From assembly GCA_023974075.1 (NCBI GenBank), contig CM043799.1, positions 2,409,449 through 2,473,448 of the forward strand: a stretch of DNA of 64,000 bases, read 5' to 3'. Made by a program: the position numbers and the translations under genes. Under the pieces are notes generated by a model. The model was not told the origin of the DNA. It worked only from the letters and a program-made list of their open reading frames with translations, and searched no databases. The stretch is from Chaenocephalus aceratus. Lineage: Eukaryota; Chordata; Actinopteri; Perciformes; Channichthyidae. Shown in pieces: positions 35,876-47,525 of this stretch; the stretch's first letter is position 1, and each line of letters starts with the position of its first letter.

Positions 35876-37410
35876 ACTCCTCACAGCTTCTCATATCTGT
35901 TCAGAAATTAGACAAAAGTTGTACAAACCACAGACTGTCTGTGTCATGGCGAATACAGTCGCTGCTTTAATTCTGTCTTTAGGACGTTGTTGTGAGTTTG
36001 GACGGAACAGATACAGGTTAGTTTCTGATCTGATCGAATGGAGATCGCGCCATTCAGAGAACACGCATTTTAAAAGTTTTTCGCCTGCCGTCTGGTCTGC
36101 ACACTTGTCAAAGCATGGTTTTTACTAACCGTTATCAGTATTTAGTTACTTCGGCATCATTTTGAAACGTGTATTACAATTGAATCACAGTAAAATAGGT
36201 TAATTTTGTCGTAGTTGGTTTCCACCACAGTATTTACATTGCTATAAGCCCCGCCCCCTCTCCAGCGCGTCCTGTTTGAATGACAGGAGTAAACACAGCT
36301 GACAGCCGTGGTGAAACTTCAGCGGTTAGAGCAGGGGTGGGGAACCTTTTTCCTCTCAAGGGCCATTTCAATTTTTAAAATATCCTCAGAGGGCCGTACA
36401 AGTTATTGACCTCTGCTTAAAAAAAAACTAAAATCACAGCCCATTCATTTCATTCTGTGCAAAGAAAAAGCAACCTCTTAATCCAGATATCTCACCATGA
36501 CTCGCGTATGCATGCACGTGCAGGGTGTGGCGTGACCACCAAAACAGAAATATATGGACACAAGATGTGTGCACATGTATTTAGTTTCCTATCCATGTGA
36601 ACATGATTTAAGTGGGGGGGGGGGACCTAACCTCCTCTAGGGGGGTCCGGGGGCATGCTCCCCTGGGAAGATTAAATGTTAAAGTTAAAAGCATCAATCT
36701 GGTGCACTTTGAGAGCAACATTAGGAGATCTATGGACACATCTCTCAACACCCAGATGAAACACAACTGTAAGCAGATTTTCTTTTAATTTATGGATGTT
36801 TGACAAATCACTCCCCTTTCAAACTGTATTCTTCTTTATTAATAACTGTCATATAGTATTTTATACCTGTTTACTTTATTCTCTTATATTTTTTATAACT
36901 ATAATGATCATATAAAGATGTGCCTTTACCTCACTGGTTGTAGAAAAAGCTTCTTATATTCGTTAGCATAGCTAGCTAACCAGATGCTAATGATAACAAC
37001 AAAGTTATTGACTGTCTGATCAGTATGACAGATGAACAGATCACCACTGGGCTTTCAACTAAAGACACAGACACGCAGAAACTGCGGCATGTGTACGGCT
37101 CCTTATGGGTACTGACATTTCTGAAGTGCTGGAGTGGCGTTCTGGTGCTCTCCGTCAGAACTGAACCCCTGTCAGTCGAGACATATACCACGTGATGACA
37201 CGTTAGGCTCGTGTTGTGTTCAAGGACCCTGACCGTGGCCAGGAAAAACAAGCACTCGCTTGTTTAATTTTTTTGCGGTCTAGATTTCTTTCATTTTTTT
37301 ATTTTTTGCGTGTGTTTATAAATTACCTCGAGGGCCTGTACCAAATTACCTCGAGGGCCGGAGGTTCCCCACCCCTGGGTTAGAGCGATGAGAATATTCG
37401 CATCGGGTCC
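35876..37410 (+). mobile_element. Relative of the 61.3-kb foldback, split by a hAT insertion
   Basis: The segment 35876-36331 closely matches 61585-62040 (shared ACAAACCACAGACTGTCT, AATACAGTCGCTGCTTTA, AAACACGCATTTTAAAAG, GCCCCCTCTCCAGCGCGTC). The match resumes after the inserted hAT element at 37386 (GATGAGAATATTCGCATCGG versus GATGCGAATATTGGGTGG). Only one arm is present here, and no terminal repeat like that at 61322 was found. Confidence 0.7.
36332..37377. mobile_element. hAT element (CAGGGGTGGGGAACC type), perfect TSD
   Basis: Ends are CAGGGGTGGGGAACCTTTTT and GGAGGTTCCCCACCCCTG, with the perfect TSD GGTTAGAG (36324-36331 and 37378-37385). It interrupts the foldback relative, so it is the younger insertion. 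It contains a segment (36615-36730) related in reverse to the TTF-finger hAT element at 29.4-30.6 kb. No transposase frame survives. Confidence 0.9.
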
Positions 37411-37609
37411 GTTGTGAACGCAGCATAATGCAGTTCAGAAACCACTGTTCTGACGCTTTTAAAGCAACTTCGGGGCTTCACGGCCAGACCGCCGGTGAAA
37501 ATCCTACCCTGGTGAGCATGCTCTGAGTGTTCTCTTGAGGTGTCTTTCACTTATGTGAAACCCGTGCCTATTGCCAAGCACCAGTGGCGTAACTATCGAC
37601 GGTGCAGCC

Positions 37610-39470
37610 GGTGCAACGCACTATTGAGACCCCCCGACGCCAACAAAGCTTTATAAATAAACGTGTACCAATGACTGAGCCTCTTTACAGTAAGTGATGG
37701 CAAACCTGCCTTGGCATACAGGGTACAGTGATGAGTAAGTGCTTTACAATTTGTGACAAATCTCAGTGTGCTGTGATAGGCGGCATCTAACCTGTTCAGG
37801 CAATAGGCGCATTCATATACAACAAATCACCATAGGTAAAAAGGTCACAGTGACTAGCCTTTTCCTGGCCTCAAGCGAGAAACAGGACTTGTTTCTGAAA
37901 AAGAAACCTAGTCTAACCCTCAGCTTTTTAAGCAGGTTATTGACATGAAGTTTAAAAGTAAGACAATCATCAAGTCAGATACCAAGGTATCTATAACAGG
38001 TAACCACTTCAAGTACTTGTCCTTGCATAGTAACAATATCCAAAACAGGCTCCCGTGTCTTTTTAGCTTTTGAAAATATTTTAATACCTTAGTTTTATCA
38101 ACATTTAAAAGAAGCTTAAGGTCAGCGAGCTGAGTCTGAATAATGTTAAAAACAGCCTGTAATTTAACAACAGCCTCCTTAATGGTGGGACCTGCACAAT
38201 ACATCACGGTATCGTCCGCATACAAATGTAAAGTAGCTTCATTCACATTTTGACCTAAACTGTTGATATATATGGAGAATAAAAGTGGACCTAAAACAGA
38301 ACCTTGAGGAACACCATTAGCAATGTTTAACCATTCAGAAGACAGCCCATCAAAGTGAACACATTGGGACCTTTCAGAGAGGTAGTTCACAAACCACCCA
38401 CTGCATGGCTGGATATGCCAATACTGAGTAGCCTCTGCTTTAAGATGCGATGATCGACGGTATCAAACGCTTTGGAAAGGTCAATAAATAGAGCTGCACA
38501 ACTCTGCTTATTATCTAAAATACTCGTAATGTCATTCACCACTTTCATTGTCGCAGTGATGGTGCTGTGTTTCTTTCTGAAGCCTGACTGATGTTTAGAC
38601 AGCATATCATTTTTACATAAAAACTCCTTTACCTGTTCACTCACAAGGCGTTCGAGCACCTTCGCCAGAACTGACAATTTAGAGATTGGCCTATAGTTAT
38701 TTAAAATAGTTGCCTCCCCTCCTTTTAGCAAAGGCAAGACATAAGCTGAATTCCATACTTTTGGAATTGCATTTGTGCTGAGGGAGAGGTTAAAAAGAGT
38801 AGTAAGAGGAAGAGCAATACAATCTGTAGCTATCTTTAAAAAGAAAGGTTCTACGTTGTCCCGGCCAGCCGGTTTCTTAGGATCTAGCTTAGATAAGGCT
38901 TCATGAACAACATTAACAGTAAAAGGAGTAAAACTGAAAGGGTTTTCCAGACCACATTGTTCAGAGTCACGGATTGGGGTGTTCACAGAAGCAGAGTTAG
39001 AAACAGAATCAAACATAGAACCGCAGGACACAAAATGCTCATTAAAGCAATTTAGCATAGTAGCCCTGTCCGATATAGAGCCAGATGCTGTGGTAAAGCA
39101 CGGAGGTAGCTCATTACGGATCTCACCGGTGGATATCGATTTTATGTCTTTCCAAAATGTCCTAAGATTATTTCGGTTTTCTGTGGTAACTGACAAATAG
39201 TACTTCGATTTTGCACTTTTGACAAGTGAAGCTATTCCTTAGCTGCCTAAAACGCAGCCATTCTACCTCTGAGCCTGATTTCCTAGCCTTTGCCCAGGCC
39301 TTGTTTCTCTCATGAAGGAGACTGGACAGTTCAGCAGAAAACCAAGGATTGTCTCGTCCCTTCACTCTACATTTACGCAGGGGTTCATGTCTATCAATGA
39401 TCTCCATAAAACCAAGATAAAAATAAGACCATGCAGTTTCTACATCAGCACACAGATCGATTTTCCCCAA
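37610..39470 (-). pseudogene. LINE reverse transcriptase, frameshifted
   Basis: The RT is spread over three frames. 39470-39168 carries the EN-RT linker (RDNPWFSAELSSLLHERNKAW). 39196-38387 carries the RT front (ALSKLDPKKPAGRDN, NNYRPISKLSVLAKVLERLV, FIDLSKAFDTVDH). 38390-37920 carries GVPQGSVLGPLLFSIYINSL and the catalytic YADD at 38211-38222. A one-base shift near 38392 separates the last two. Further on, YLGI then a stop, then LDDCLTFKLHVNNLL, LRVRLGFFFRN and the C-terminal HWYTFIYKALL follow in shifting frames to about 37620. Non-functional. Confidence 0.85.
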
Positions 39471-40657
39471 TCAAACCCAAACAGATCATGAACAAAACCC
39501 TGCTCCACAAAATGTTTTATGTCTCTCTTAATAATAATACGAGGTTTAACCTTTTGAACCTTAGTGTCCCTAATTGTGGCTACACCACAGTGATCACTCA
39601 GATCATTCGCAAATACTCCCACAGATAAGTATTTATAGGGAACATTAGTTAGAATGAGATCAATTAGGGAGGATTTATTAGGGGACTTAATGTTAGGGCG
39701 AGTAGGACTGTCAACAATCTCAGTAACATTTAAAGAGATACAAAGGTTTTTAAAATCCTCTGACACGGCAGTTAACAAGTCCTAGTTACAATCTCCAAGT
39801 AGCACTATGTCCTTGTAGTCTAGTTGCGATAAAAGATTGGCTAGCGAAGACAAGGAGTCCTTGCCAGCTGAGGGGGGTCTGTAACAACCCACCACCATGA
39901 CCTGTTGCCCCTTTGCCACTTCTATATTTAAGGCTAACAATTTGAATTGCTTACTGATAGATTTGGAAACTAATGTGGTTACACTGAACTTATTCTTAAC
40001 ATAAATGGCAACGCCACCACCTTTATTAGGCCGGTCGGAACGATACACATTATAACCATTTAAGGCAATGTCAGAGGCCAAAATAGATTTATTTAGCCAT
40101 GTTTCTGATAAAACAATGACGTCAGCGTCAGTCGAGCTCGCCCAGATGCGGACAAAATCTAGTTTACCTAACAGACTGCGCACATTCAAGTGGATGAAAC
40201 CCAACCCAGACCTAGCTTTAAAATCAGCAGGAATAGCGATCTGACTACTACTACTGGGCGGACCAGGGTTAGGTTGTACATTTCCTGACAGTAATAACAA
40301 CAACAAAAACAGGCATCTTTTCCTCTTAAACGACACACATACATTGTCATCTACTTTAGAAACACCGGAAAAGTCTGCGAGAGTGTGATTAGAGCTTAAG
40401 AAGCAGTCCTGAAGAACCATCATCGCAGGAAAACAAAAAAGACAAACATATTTTGTCGAGCAGATTGTCTGTGACAAGGCAACCGGTAATTGTTTGTGCA
40501 ACACATCCGAACCTTTGCAGGGGATGCCCACTGCGGATGGCAGAACAGACCTGAATCCAGTAGACTTCTCAGAATGACTAGAGATATTCTCATAGTCCAA
40601 AACAGTTAACAGGCACAGCAGAATCCCGATATGGGCCATTTTCCCAGACCAGCACAC
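39440..40657 (-). pseudogene. LINE N-terminal region, 2A-like motif and APE endonuclease
   Basis: The frame from 40657 (MCWSGKMAHIGILL) runs 291 codons, ends at an in-frame TAG (39784-39782) and then continues in the same frame to about 39440. The stop falls just after GDCN, where the family has GDFN, so both that Phe and the next residue are mutated. Endonuclease motifs are FIHLNVRSL (about residue 154), VIVLSETWL (about 180), GGGVAIYVKN, VGCYRPP and, after the stop, LIDLILTN and LSDHCGVA. Upstream is a Leu-rich stretch and GNVQPNPGP at residues 125-133 (40259-40285), which resembles a ribosome-skipping 2A peptide. There is no separate ORF1 with a recognisable domain. Confidence 0.8.
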
Positions 40658-40879
40658 AGTATCCGCGATGTTCCTGGAGCAAAATCAGCACAGCAGCAAA
40701 GGACAGGCGAAAACAGCAGCGTGGAAGTGCTCCGGTCCCTCCGTGGTATCCCCGGGGTGAAAGCAGGCCTCTGCAACAGCAGAACCAGGACAGGTGGAAA
40801 GCAGGCCCCAGTCGTGGTAAAATCCTCCTCTGCACAGCAGCACACGCCCGGTGGAAGCAGGCCAAGCCCGAAGCGTGGA

Positions 40880-41160
40880 TCCACTCCGTCTCTCCGCGAC
40901 GACTCCGGGGTAAAAACCTCTCCAGTACAGCCGTATTCTACATTTGGGAGCAGGCCTCCGTAGATCGCAGATCGCATATCGCAGGCAGCAACAGGTGGAG
41001 CCGCTCCGTCTCTTCGCGACGAGCAGGCCTCCGTAAATCGCAGATCGCAGACAGCAACAGGTGGAGCCGCTCCGTCTCTTTGCGACGTCTCCGGAGGAAA
41101 AACACCTCAGTACAGCCATACTCGACAGGTGGGAGTAGGCCTCCGCAGATCGCAGACAAC
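40880..41160 (-). repeat. Tandem repeats in the LINE 5' region
   Basis: Nested tandem structure: a unit of about 70 bp built on GTAGATCGCAGATCGCA, GGCAGCAACAGGTGGAGCCG and CTCCGTCTCTTCGCGAC, and a longer period of about 180 bp including AAAAACCTCTCCAGTACAGCC. Consistent with a promoter-bearing 5' monomer array of the LINE, though promoter activity is inference. Confidence 0.6.
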
Positions 41161-41337
41161 TAAAACTACTACTTGTATAAGCAGGGATGGCTAAAAGTTT
41201 GTAAGCAGGAGAGCTAGATGCTAACAGATGCCAGATGCTAACAGGTAGTGCGAGCCTGTAGAAATTGCGACTGCCTCCAATGACAGCATAAAAGTTCTGA
41301 TGTAATGTGCTATTCTTATAAGTATCTTTTTTAAATA

Positions 41338-41430
41338 TTGAAGTTAGATGCATCAATCTGGTGCACTTTGAGAGCAAAATGAAGAGATATATGGATACCT
41401 CTCAACATCCATATGAAACAACTGTAACCA
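41338..41430 (-). mobile_element. Small hAT-derived fragment
   Basis: CATCAATCTGGTGCACTTTG and AGAGCAAAATGAAGAGATAT match, in inverse orientation, the segment at 30350-30400 of the TTF-finger hAT element and the piece at 36690-36740. No ends are visible. Confidence 0.5.
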
Positions 41431-42840
41431 GATTTACTTTTTCTTTATGGATAAAAGAAACTAAAGCCTGACTCCTACTGGCGGCTGGTTAAATGACTCC
41501 TCCTCCCTGAGTACACTCACCATCTTTCAGCAGGAAAGGAGAGAGGGAATCCTTGTCCGGCAACAACCGCTGTCTTTTCGCATGCAACGAAGGTAACTTC
41601 GTTACTATGGACTGACGGCTTTGGGCCCTTGTAATATTGCACATGTGGGTTTGCACTTTATATAACAACTTCCTTTTGCACAGAAATAATGTCACTCAGC
41701 ACTTTAGTAGTGAACAGTTTGCACTTTATTAGCGTGATTGCACAGTGTAAGGGAAACTTCTGTGTAGCAATGCAGTGGAGTCACCGACTCAGGAAGGAGA
41801 CACGGTAGGAGCAGGAGCTTTGTTGTCAAACACTTGGAGGTTTATTTGGAGTTTCGGCCGGAGAGATTCACATCACAATTCACAGCAGCCTCGGTCAGAC
41901 TGCACGGTAGAGTTGCCACGTCAATTTTGGTGCGCCTCTCTCTTGCTAGCCCATTTAACTGGTTTCACAGAGAGTAATCAACATGTTTTGATAAGATAAG
42001 TTACCTGCTTCCGCCACTTATGGCCTTGGATATGTCATACCCTGGAGTCCTCAAACAATAAAGAAGGAAGTGTCCCAGTGCACCCACAACAAAGACCATC
42101 TGTGACCTAGTATTGACCGGTCACAGAATGGGAACAATAACATTATTGGTGTCCTTAAAGGACATAAACAGACGTCAAGGTTGGTCCTGTATGTCACATC
42201 TAGGAGTCTAGGATAATTATTTCCCTAACACACAGTACAGTTTGACATTGCATATTTGCACATTTTTACATATTTGATACTAATTATTGAGGTAATATTT
42301 ATGAAATGATTAAACCGTATTAATTGGAATGTCGTCTGGCATACTGGTCGGGTCCTCGGCTCCACCTGAAAAGAGGAGGGAGTTAGCGAGAGCGCCGAAA
42401 GTGTTTATGATTGTGTAAGATTGACAGCGGTTGAGATTAATCATTGTGTGCAAATAATATGTATTGGCGTGTATATAACATGACGTTAAAGTTGCTTTTG
42501 ATTGTATAAGTGGACACTGTAAAGTTTACATCTATCACTCACCCATGTTGTTTCGTCCTGTGTCCGCTCCAGTGTGTTTGGCCAAAAGGTCCTCGGGGGG
42601 AACAAACACTGACAAAGAAGGATCCGGGACGAAACAAGTGGCAAGATAGGCATAGGGGTTTCTGTCTTAGTTGGGAATGTAGTTATATTTATTGTGGACA
42701 GTTATAATGTTGTTCTTGTGTTCAATTAACAGATGGCTATGTATAACTAATAATGCTAGGTAAATGATATTGTGGATCTTCTTTATAATAATGATAATGA
42801 CACATGTATTTATTAAGTGTACCTGTGAATGGTTTCTCCC
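41431..42840. other. Unannotated non-coding stretch
   Basis: No gene or definable element. TGTAAGGGAAACTTC near 41747 and TGTAAGATTGACAGC near 42415 could be LTR starts belonging to the LTR-like signals at 42864-43000, but no matching TSD was found for either. Confidence 0.3.
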
Positions 42841-43070
42841 AATCAAATCCTCTGAAGAACCTCTATAAAAAGAGCCAGTCTTCAGTCAGAGAAGGGCGGT
42901 GAACCTGTACAGAGGGGTGAACACCTACATGCTGGCTACTGTTCTCTTGTGGTGTTTTTGGGAATAAAGTCACCATGGTTTGCAATTCTACCTCCTCTCG
43001 TGTTCGATTCTTTCCCTGAAAATCCAACCGCTCAAGGGTCGCTGTCTCACATCGCACTATTATTAAGCCA
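42841..43070 (+). promoter_or_regulatory. LTR-like promoter plus polyadenylation signal
   Basis: CTCTATAAAAAGAGCC (42862) is a TATA-box-like element; AATAAA follows at about 42963, roughly 95 bases downstream, and then a T-rich U5-like segment. A TATA box and a poly(A) signal this close is typical of the R region of LTR retroelements. I could not identify the LTR start, end or TSD, and there is no adjacent coding sequence, so the call is tentative. Confidence 0.35.
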
Positions 43071-43327
43071 CGCCAACATTTTCGAAATGCTAACGTTATG
43101 TGATGTCTTTTCTTCTCTAGTCTATCGCTGCGGCGCGCAGTGTTCTAGTCAAGTCACCAATTCACGAGTCCAAGTCACTCTCGAGTCACCACTCTTCGGG
43201 AAATAAAGAGACTACACCCATATGAAACAGAACTGTATACATTTAAATAATCATAAAATCATAAGTACATGGCCATAACCAATAACATACCATATCCAAT
43301 ATGAAAAACACTGAAACGTGTTTATTT

Positions 43328-45176
43328 TAGTGGTGCACGATAATTATCGGTCCGATATTAGGAATTATGACGTCATCCCGATAAACCCGATAAAAGTATT
43401 AATAGCCCCGATAATATACAATATATTTTTTGGGTAAAAAAAAAGGAAAAAAATACTGTGGTGTGGGTGGATTGGGATGAGGGGCGCTTGTTTTTCACTC
43501 GGCTCCTCCCGTTTTGCCAGTACTGTGGTATTAGTGGTTTTGGAAGTGAAGGAGTAGGTTGCACTTCTCCGCGCCGTTCCTATGAGCTTGCTTTAAAAGA
43601 AGGAACACTCAAAACAACCAGGACGAGGGTTAAACAAAAATCTGTTTTAATCATAAAAGGTAATAATGCAATACAATATAATACATTACCATACAAAGCC
43701 ATATCATATGCGTAATGTCAGGAGTATGCCTACTCCTGGCCTTGTTCACGAGCTGCCCCGACCTTCCGGTCTGGGCCGCGCGAGAAGAGAGGAAAAACAA
43801 CAAGATGCACATCGTCCCAATACCAACAGAAACAGGAAGGGGTGGAGTTTCATTTGGGAGATACCAAAACGCTGTCTCACAGGGAATCAGCGCGGGCAGC
43901 AGAGAACCAAACAGTTTTCAGTTTGGAGCAAAACACATTCTTATTATGTAGCTTATCACACAATAGTCCATATGGTTTCCCGCTATGAAAGCCACAGGTG
44001 TTGGGAAGGCCTGCAGGATGCGCATCATTATATCCGGGGAAAATGTCCCTCCCAATTTGCAAAGCCTATCGATGGTTTAACCCAGAAAAACACTCAAAGG
44101 GGTAATCATCTTTTCTCTCAAAACAGAACTCACAATTAATTCTGCATCTCCCTTCTTCAAAAATAGCTTAAAAACACCCTTTTGATAAACAGGTAAAAGT
44201 CAAAGAAAAAGACTATTGCGCTAATCTACTTTTAAGAAAAAGGGAACATTGTTTCAGGAATCTATAAAAAAACCTCCCTATTTCAGAGGAAAAATGTACT
44301 TTTTGTTCCTTCAACTATTAACACACAGGAATGTATAAACCCACACATATATTAGAGATGACATGATGCAATACACCTCCTATAGATGGGTGACATTAAA
44401 ATGAACATACCAAAAATATGCTGCCTCACTTCTTCGGTACAATATCTTACATCAATTTCCACAGAAGAGGGGAGTTTTTCGCAAATCCAGCGCTCCCTTC
44501 TCATGCCTGGCTGTGACGTAAATGGTGTGCGGCCGTGAAACCAGGACAGTAAACAAACATGTCGTCGGTAGTATGGGACTATTTCAAATGTTCAGAGTTA
44601 GATGGTTCGCTTGCTATTTGTATTAACAAATGCAATGCAGAAGTTCCACGAGGAGGGAAGAAGGCAACGAGCTATAATACTTCAAACCTGATTAGTCACC
44701 TGAAACATCGCCATCGCTACGATGGTGTGTTAAAAGCGTACGAAGACGCCTGCGCTGCTAAACTAGCGGCAAATCCAAAGCCAGCTGCAAAGGCACCGGG
44801 GCTTTTACCTATCGACGAGGCTTTTGAAAAAGGCAAGAACTTTCTTTGGGAAAATAAATATGGTCACTTTTATATATATCCTTTATTTAACCAGGTAAAA
44901 AACTCATTGAGATTAAAATCTCTTTTCCAAGAGTGACCTGGCTTTGAAGAGTCAAAACTGTTCTTGGCTTTGTTTTGTTCATAGTAGTAATGCTCATGTC
45001 ATTTGCTCACTACTAGTCTTTTTTTTACCACCAGGTGTGCAAAAACTACAGGTACATTTAATATATATATATATTATATTATTATCGGGTATCGGTATCG
45101 GTCTTGATACACCGATACCGATACCGACCGGAAGTTATCGGTATCGGTTTCAAAAAACCAATATCGTGCATCCCTA
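43328..45176 (+). mobile_element. BED-finger hAT element with perfect TSD
   Basis: Left end TAGTGGTGCACGATAATTAT and right end CCAATATCGTGCATCCCTA. The TSD GTTTATTT is perfect (43320-43327 and 45177-45184). Subterminal CCGATA/ATCGGTATCGG repeats are strong at the right end. It holds the N-terminus of a transposase at 44559-44936 and about 1 kb of non-coding DNA between the left end and that frame. The catalytic part is missing; a LINE- or SINE-tail-like segment (TTTATTTAACCAGGTAAAAA, about 44882) interrupts after the finger. Confidence 0.9.
44559..44936 (+). pseudogene. hAT transposase N-terminus with BED finger
   Basis: The ATG at 44559 gives MSSVVWDYFKCSELDGS, then ICINKCNAEVPRGGKKATSY, NTSNLISHLKHRH and a linker KPAAKAPGLLPIDEAFEKGK. 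This is the BED-finger layout. The first cysteine pair is spaced Cx3C rather than Cx2C, perhaps from a one-codon insertion, which could damage the finger. After about residue 96 the frame enters unrelated DNA (GHFYIYPLF), so the DDE core is gone. This family is distinct from the MSGVWKYY family elsewhere in the window. Confidence 0.8.
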
Positions 45177-45184
45177 GTTTATTT

Positions 45185-46821
45185 ATTTGTTTTGGTTCAT
45201 TTATAGTTGTGACTTGTGAGTGTGTCTGGGCTCCTGAATTAGCCTCTCCTGTCTCCCCCCTCTCCCCCCTGCTCCTCTTTGAGGCAGCAGCCAAGACTAG
45301 TTTTAGCTCTCAACACGTTTATCTTACCTTTTTTCACCTAGTTAACATTTTATTTTTATTATTCATCTATATTTTACTAATCACTACCCCCTCAAATGGA
45401 AATATGTGTTTACATAAATGGTGACCGAGCCGTTTGAGACCCACTGAGATAACTTAGACTAAGTTAACTATCTAAACACTCAGAGAGTCCTTTACCTCAC
45501 CTGAGCTGTAGTTATCAGCCTCTCAGTCTGACAGGAGAGGACTCTCCTCCACCTTGTTGTTGAAATAGCTCCTTATATCCGTTAGCGCAGCTAGCTAGCA
45601 CCAGATGCTAACAACAATACACGTAACCGGTGCGCACGCTTTTTCGCTCACTCACCCCACACATAGACTAACACACACCCTCCCGAGCTTGAATGACACA
45701 GAGACTAATCGAGGGCATTAGTATGATCTGTATGAAAGTGGCCATGTCGGCAGGCCATCATGTAGACAGCCAGTCACTCTCTGTGAGGCAGAGTCAGACC
45801 CACATTTGCGCAGCGTTGCGTTCACAATACATACGTATAAAAACAAATCCTCAGGCCAGCAGGCCACTTAACAGGCCAGGCCATCGGGAAACCTCCGGGC
45901 CTCCCGTTGGCCAGTCCGGGCCGTCATGACGTGCCCTAGGGGGCTCCGTAGTTTTGCATGTAGCAGCTCACATTTTCTTATGTTTCTGTAATAACAGCTT
46001 CTTTAGCCTTCCGACACATATAATGAGGCTGAGACTCTGAGCACGACCTCCTCTCATCTGTGGCATTCTCTGCATTCCCCGGCAGTGATTACAAGGCTGA
46101 TGCACTCACAGATAGAGCACACACCAAAAGGGTCAATGAGCCCAACAAGTATGCCATCACTAATGAGATGAGCCACATAGAAACCCACATCACAGAGACG
46201 CCTGCAGTGGAACAACTAATTTTAGCTCACCAAAGATTAGGATCGACTTGATTCACTTGTTGACTGAAAAACATGTTTTGTCCGTAGGAAGATGATCACT
46301 TTGCTCTCTGAAAGAGTTACATAACATATGCCTGGGCTCTGTGTTGTGTGGGCAGGAGTGCACTAACATCCGAGGGAGGAAATATCCTCCGACTGTCACA
46401 CAGAGTTAATGTGGGTCAGCATGCAAATGTGCTCTTCTCTGAAAATCTGCCTTTCTCTCATCTGCTTGTATTTATAGCAGTCCCAGGTTGTGTGGGCTTC
46501 TACATGTGGGTTAACACCATGTAGGCTGCTCCTAGATAAGGACCAGCCTACAACAAACCAAATCTGGTATTTAGTTCTTAGAGGTCTCCTGTATTGTCAC
46601 GAGATGCATTATCTGTTTTACTGTTAGCCTGACTTTGAGTGGCATTTTTGTGAACTTTCCCAGACTTTTTCATAATATTCAATAACACATTACACATGTA
46701 AGATTTTGGAAAATATAATAATCTGTGTTTTTCTGAGTTCATAAAATGATATTGATCTCATGTTAGTGTTAAAAACAGAGCTGGAGTCAGGACATGGTTA
46801 GCTTAGCTTTGCTTAGCATTA
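45185..46821. other. Non-coding stretch with hAT-end fragments
   Basis: Around 45543-45615 CTCCTTATATCCGTTAGCGC and CTAGCACCAGATGCTAACAA resemble 36940-36990. Around 45880-45925 GGGAAACCTCCGGGCCTCCC and GGCCAGTCCGGGCC look like the right terminus of a CAGGCCCGGACTGGCC-type hAT element. No complete element or host gene was recognised. Confidence 0.4.
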
Positions 46822-47008
46822 CATTACATGTCACTTGTTAGACGCTTTTATCCAAAGCGACTTACATTCTCAATACTGTGGGCAATCCCCACAGGAGCAA
46901 TTTGGGGTGAAGTGTCTCAGGGACACAACGACATGCTGACTGCAGCGGGGTTTGAACCTGTGACCCCCTGATCCGAACACCAATACACAACCCACTGCAC
47001 CACACGCT
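46822..47008 (-). mobile_element. tRNA-headed SINE with L2-type tail
   Basis: Read on the minus strand, the head contains a B-box-like segment (reverse of GGGGTTTGAACCTGTGACCC at about 46947). The tail is the reverse of CTTTTATCCAAAGCGACTTA (46845-46865), the same L2-type tail as at the end of the LINE at 6.2 kb. This arrangement fits a fish SINE mobilised by L2 machinery. Confidence 0.6.
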
Positions 47009-47032
47009 TAGCTTAGCCTAATGTAATGTATT

Positions 47033-47525
47033 TAGAGATGTCCCGATCCGATCACGTGATCGGGGATCAGAGCCGATCACGTGATTTTTAAAAGATCGGA
47101 ATCGGGAGAAAAAAGATCGGGGATCACAAATCCTTAAAAAAATTATTTTATTTAATGTTACAAAACAAAAATGACCATGTTCACGTCTTAAAGTCATCCT
47201 GAGGCCTTAGTTTTGGTTTAAAATTACACAACATCATGTATGTGTTGCTTCTTTTGGGCTTATTTTCAGACCTGGTTGCTTATTTCTCTCAAATCTGGCA
47301 ACAGAGTGGGCGCAGTGTCTAATAGTAGCAGTAAGCTAACGAGAGGCTACGTTCAGCTGGTGACTCGGGAGTCGGGACAGAGTAAATGTCAGGAGTTTGG
47401 AAGTATTATAAAATTGAAAGCGAAGGCAGTGTAACAGCCAGATGCAATGTTTGCAAGAAGGAGGTTCCGCGTGGTGGAAAGAACAGAGCTACGTTCAACA
47501 TGACCAATCTAATACGATTGTTTGT
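47033..47525 (+). mobile_element. BED-finger hAT element, copy 3, truncated
   Basis: Starts TAGAGATGTCCCGATCC and carries the same internal DNA as the copies at 9.7 and 23.5 kb, in inverse orientation. The right part is missing beyond about 47520, where the sequence turns into unrelated DNA leading to the large foldback. Confidence 0.8.
47386..47520 (+). pseudogene. BED-finger fragment of hAT transposase, copy 3
   Basis: MSGVWKYYKIESEGS, CNVCKKEVPRGG and FNMTNLIR, then the frame leaves the family within the finger (before the His pair). The two zinc-binding histidines present in the other copies are lost, so no finger could fold. Confidence 0.8.

Larger units (their letters stand above)
37610..41160 (-). 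mobile_element. CR1/L2/Rex-superclade LINE, degraded but long
   Basis: The minus-strand element runs from a tandem-repeat 5' region (40880-41160) through an endonuclease and reverse transcriptase to a C-terminal motif (RLSHWYTFIYKALLASGG) near 37620-37680. Coding is broken by one in-frame stop and several frameshifts. The 5' region contains two copies of an approximately 180-bp unit (CTCCGTCTC..GCGAC followed by GTACAGCC and CAGGCCTCCG), like the 5' UTR monomers of some LINEs. The exact clade cannot be settled by eye. Confidence 0.75.

Noticed and set aside
33352..43200. A single ~9.8-kb transposon bounded by ACTCGAGTC-type motifs
   Set aside because: Related motifs occur near both positions, but no matching TSD or precise terminal repeat was found and several unrelated elements lie between.
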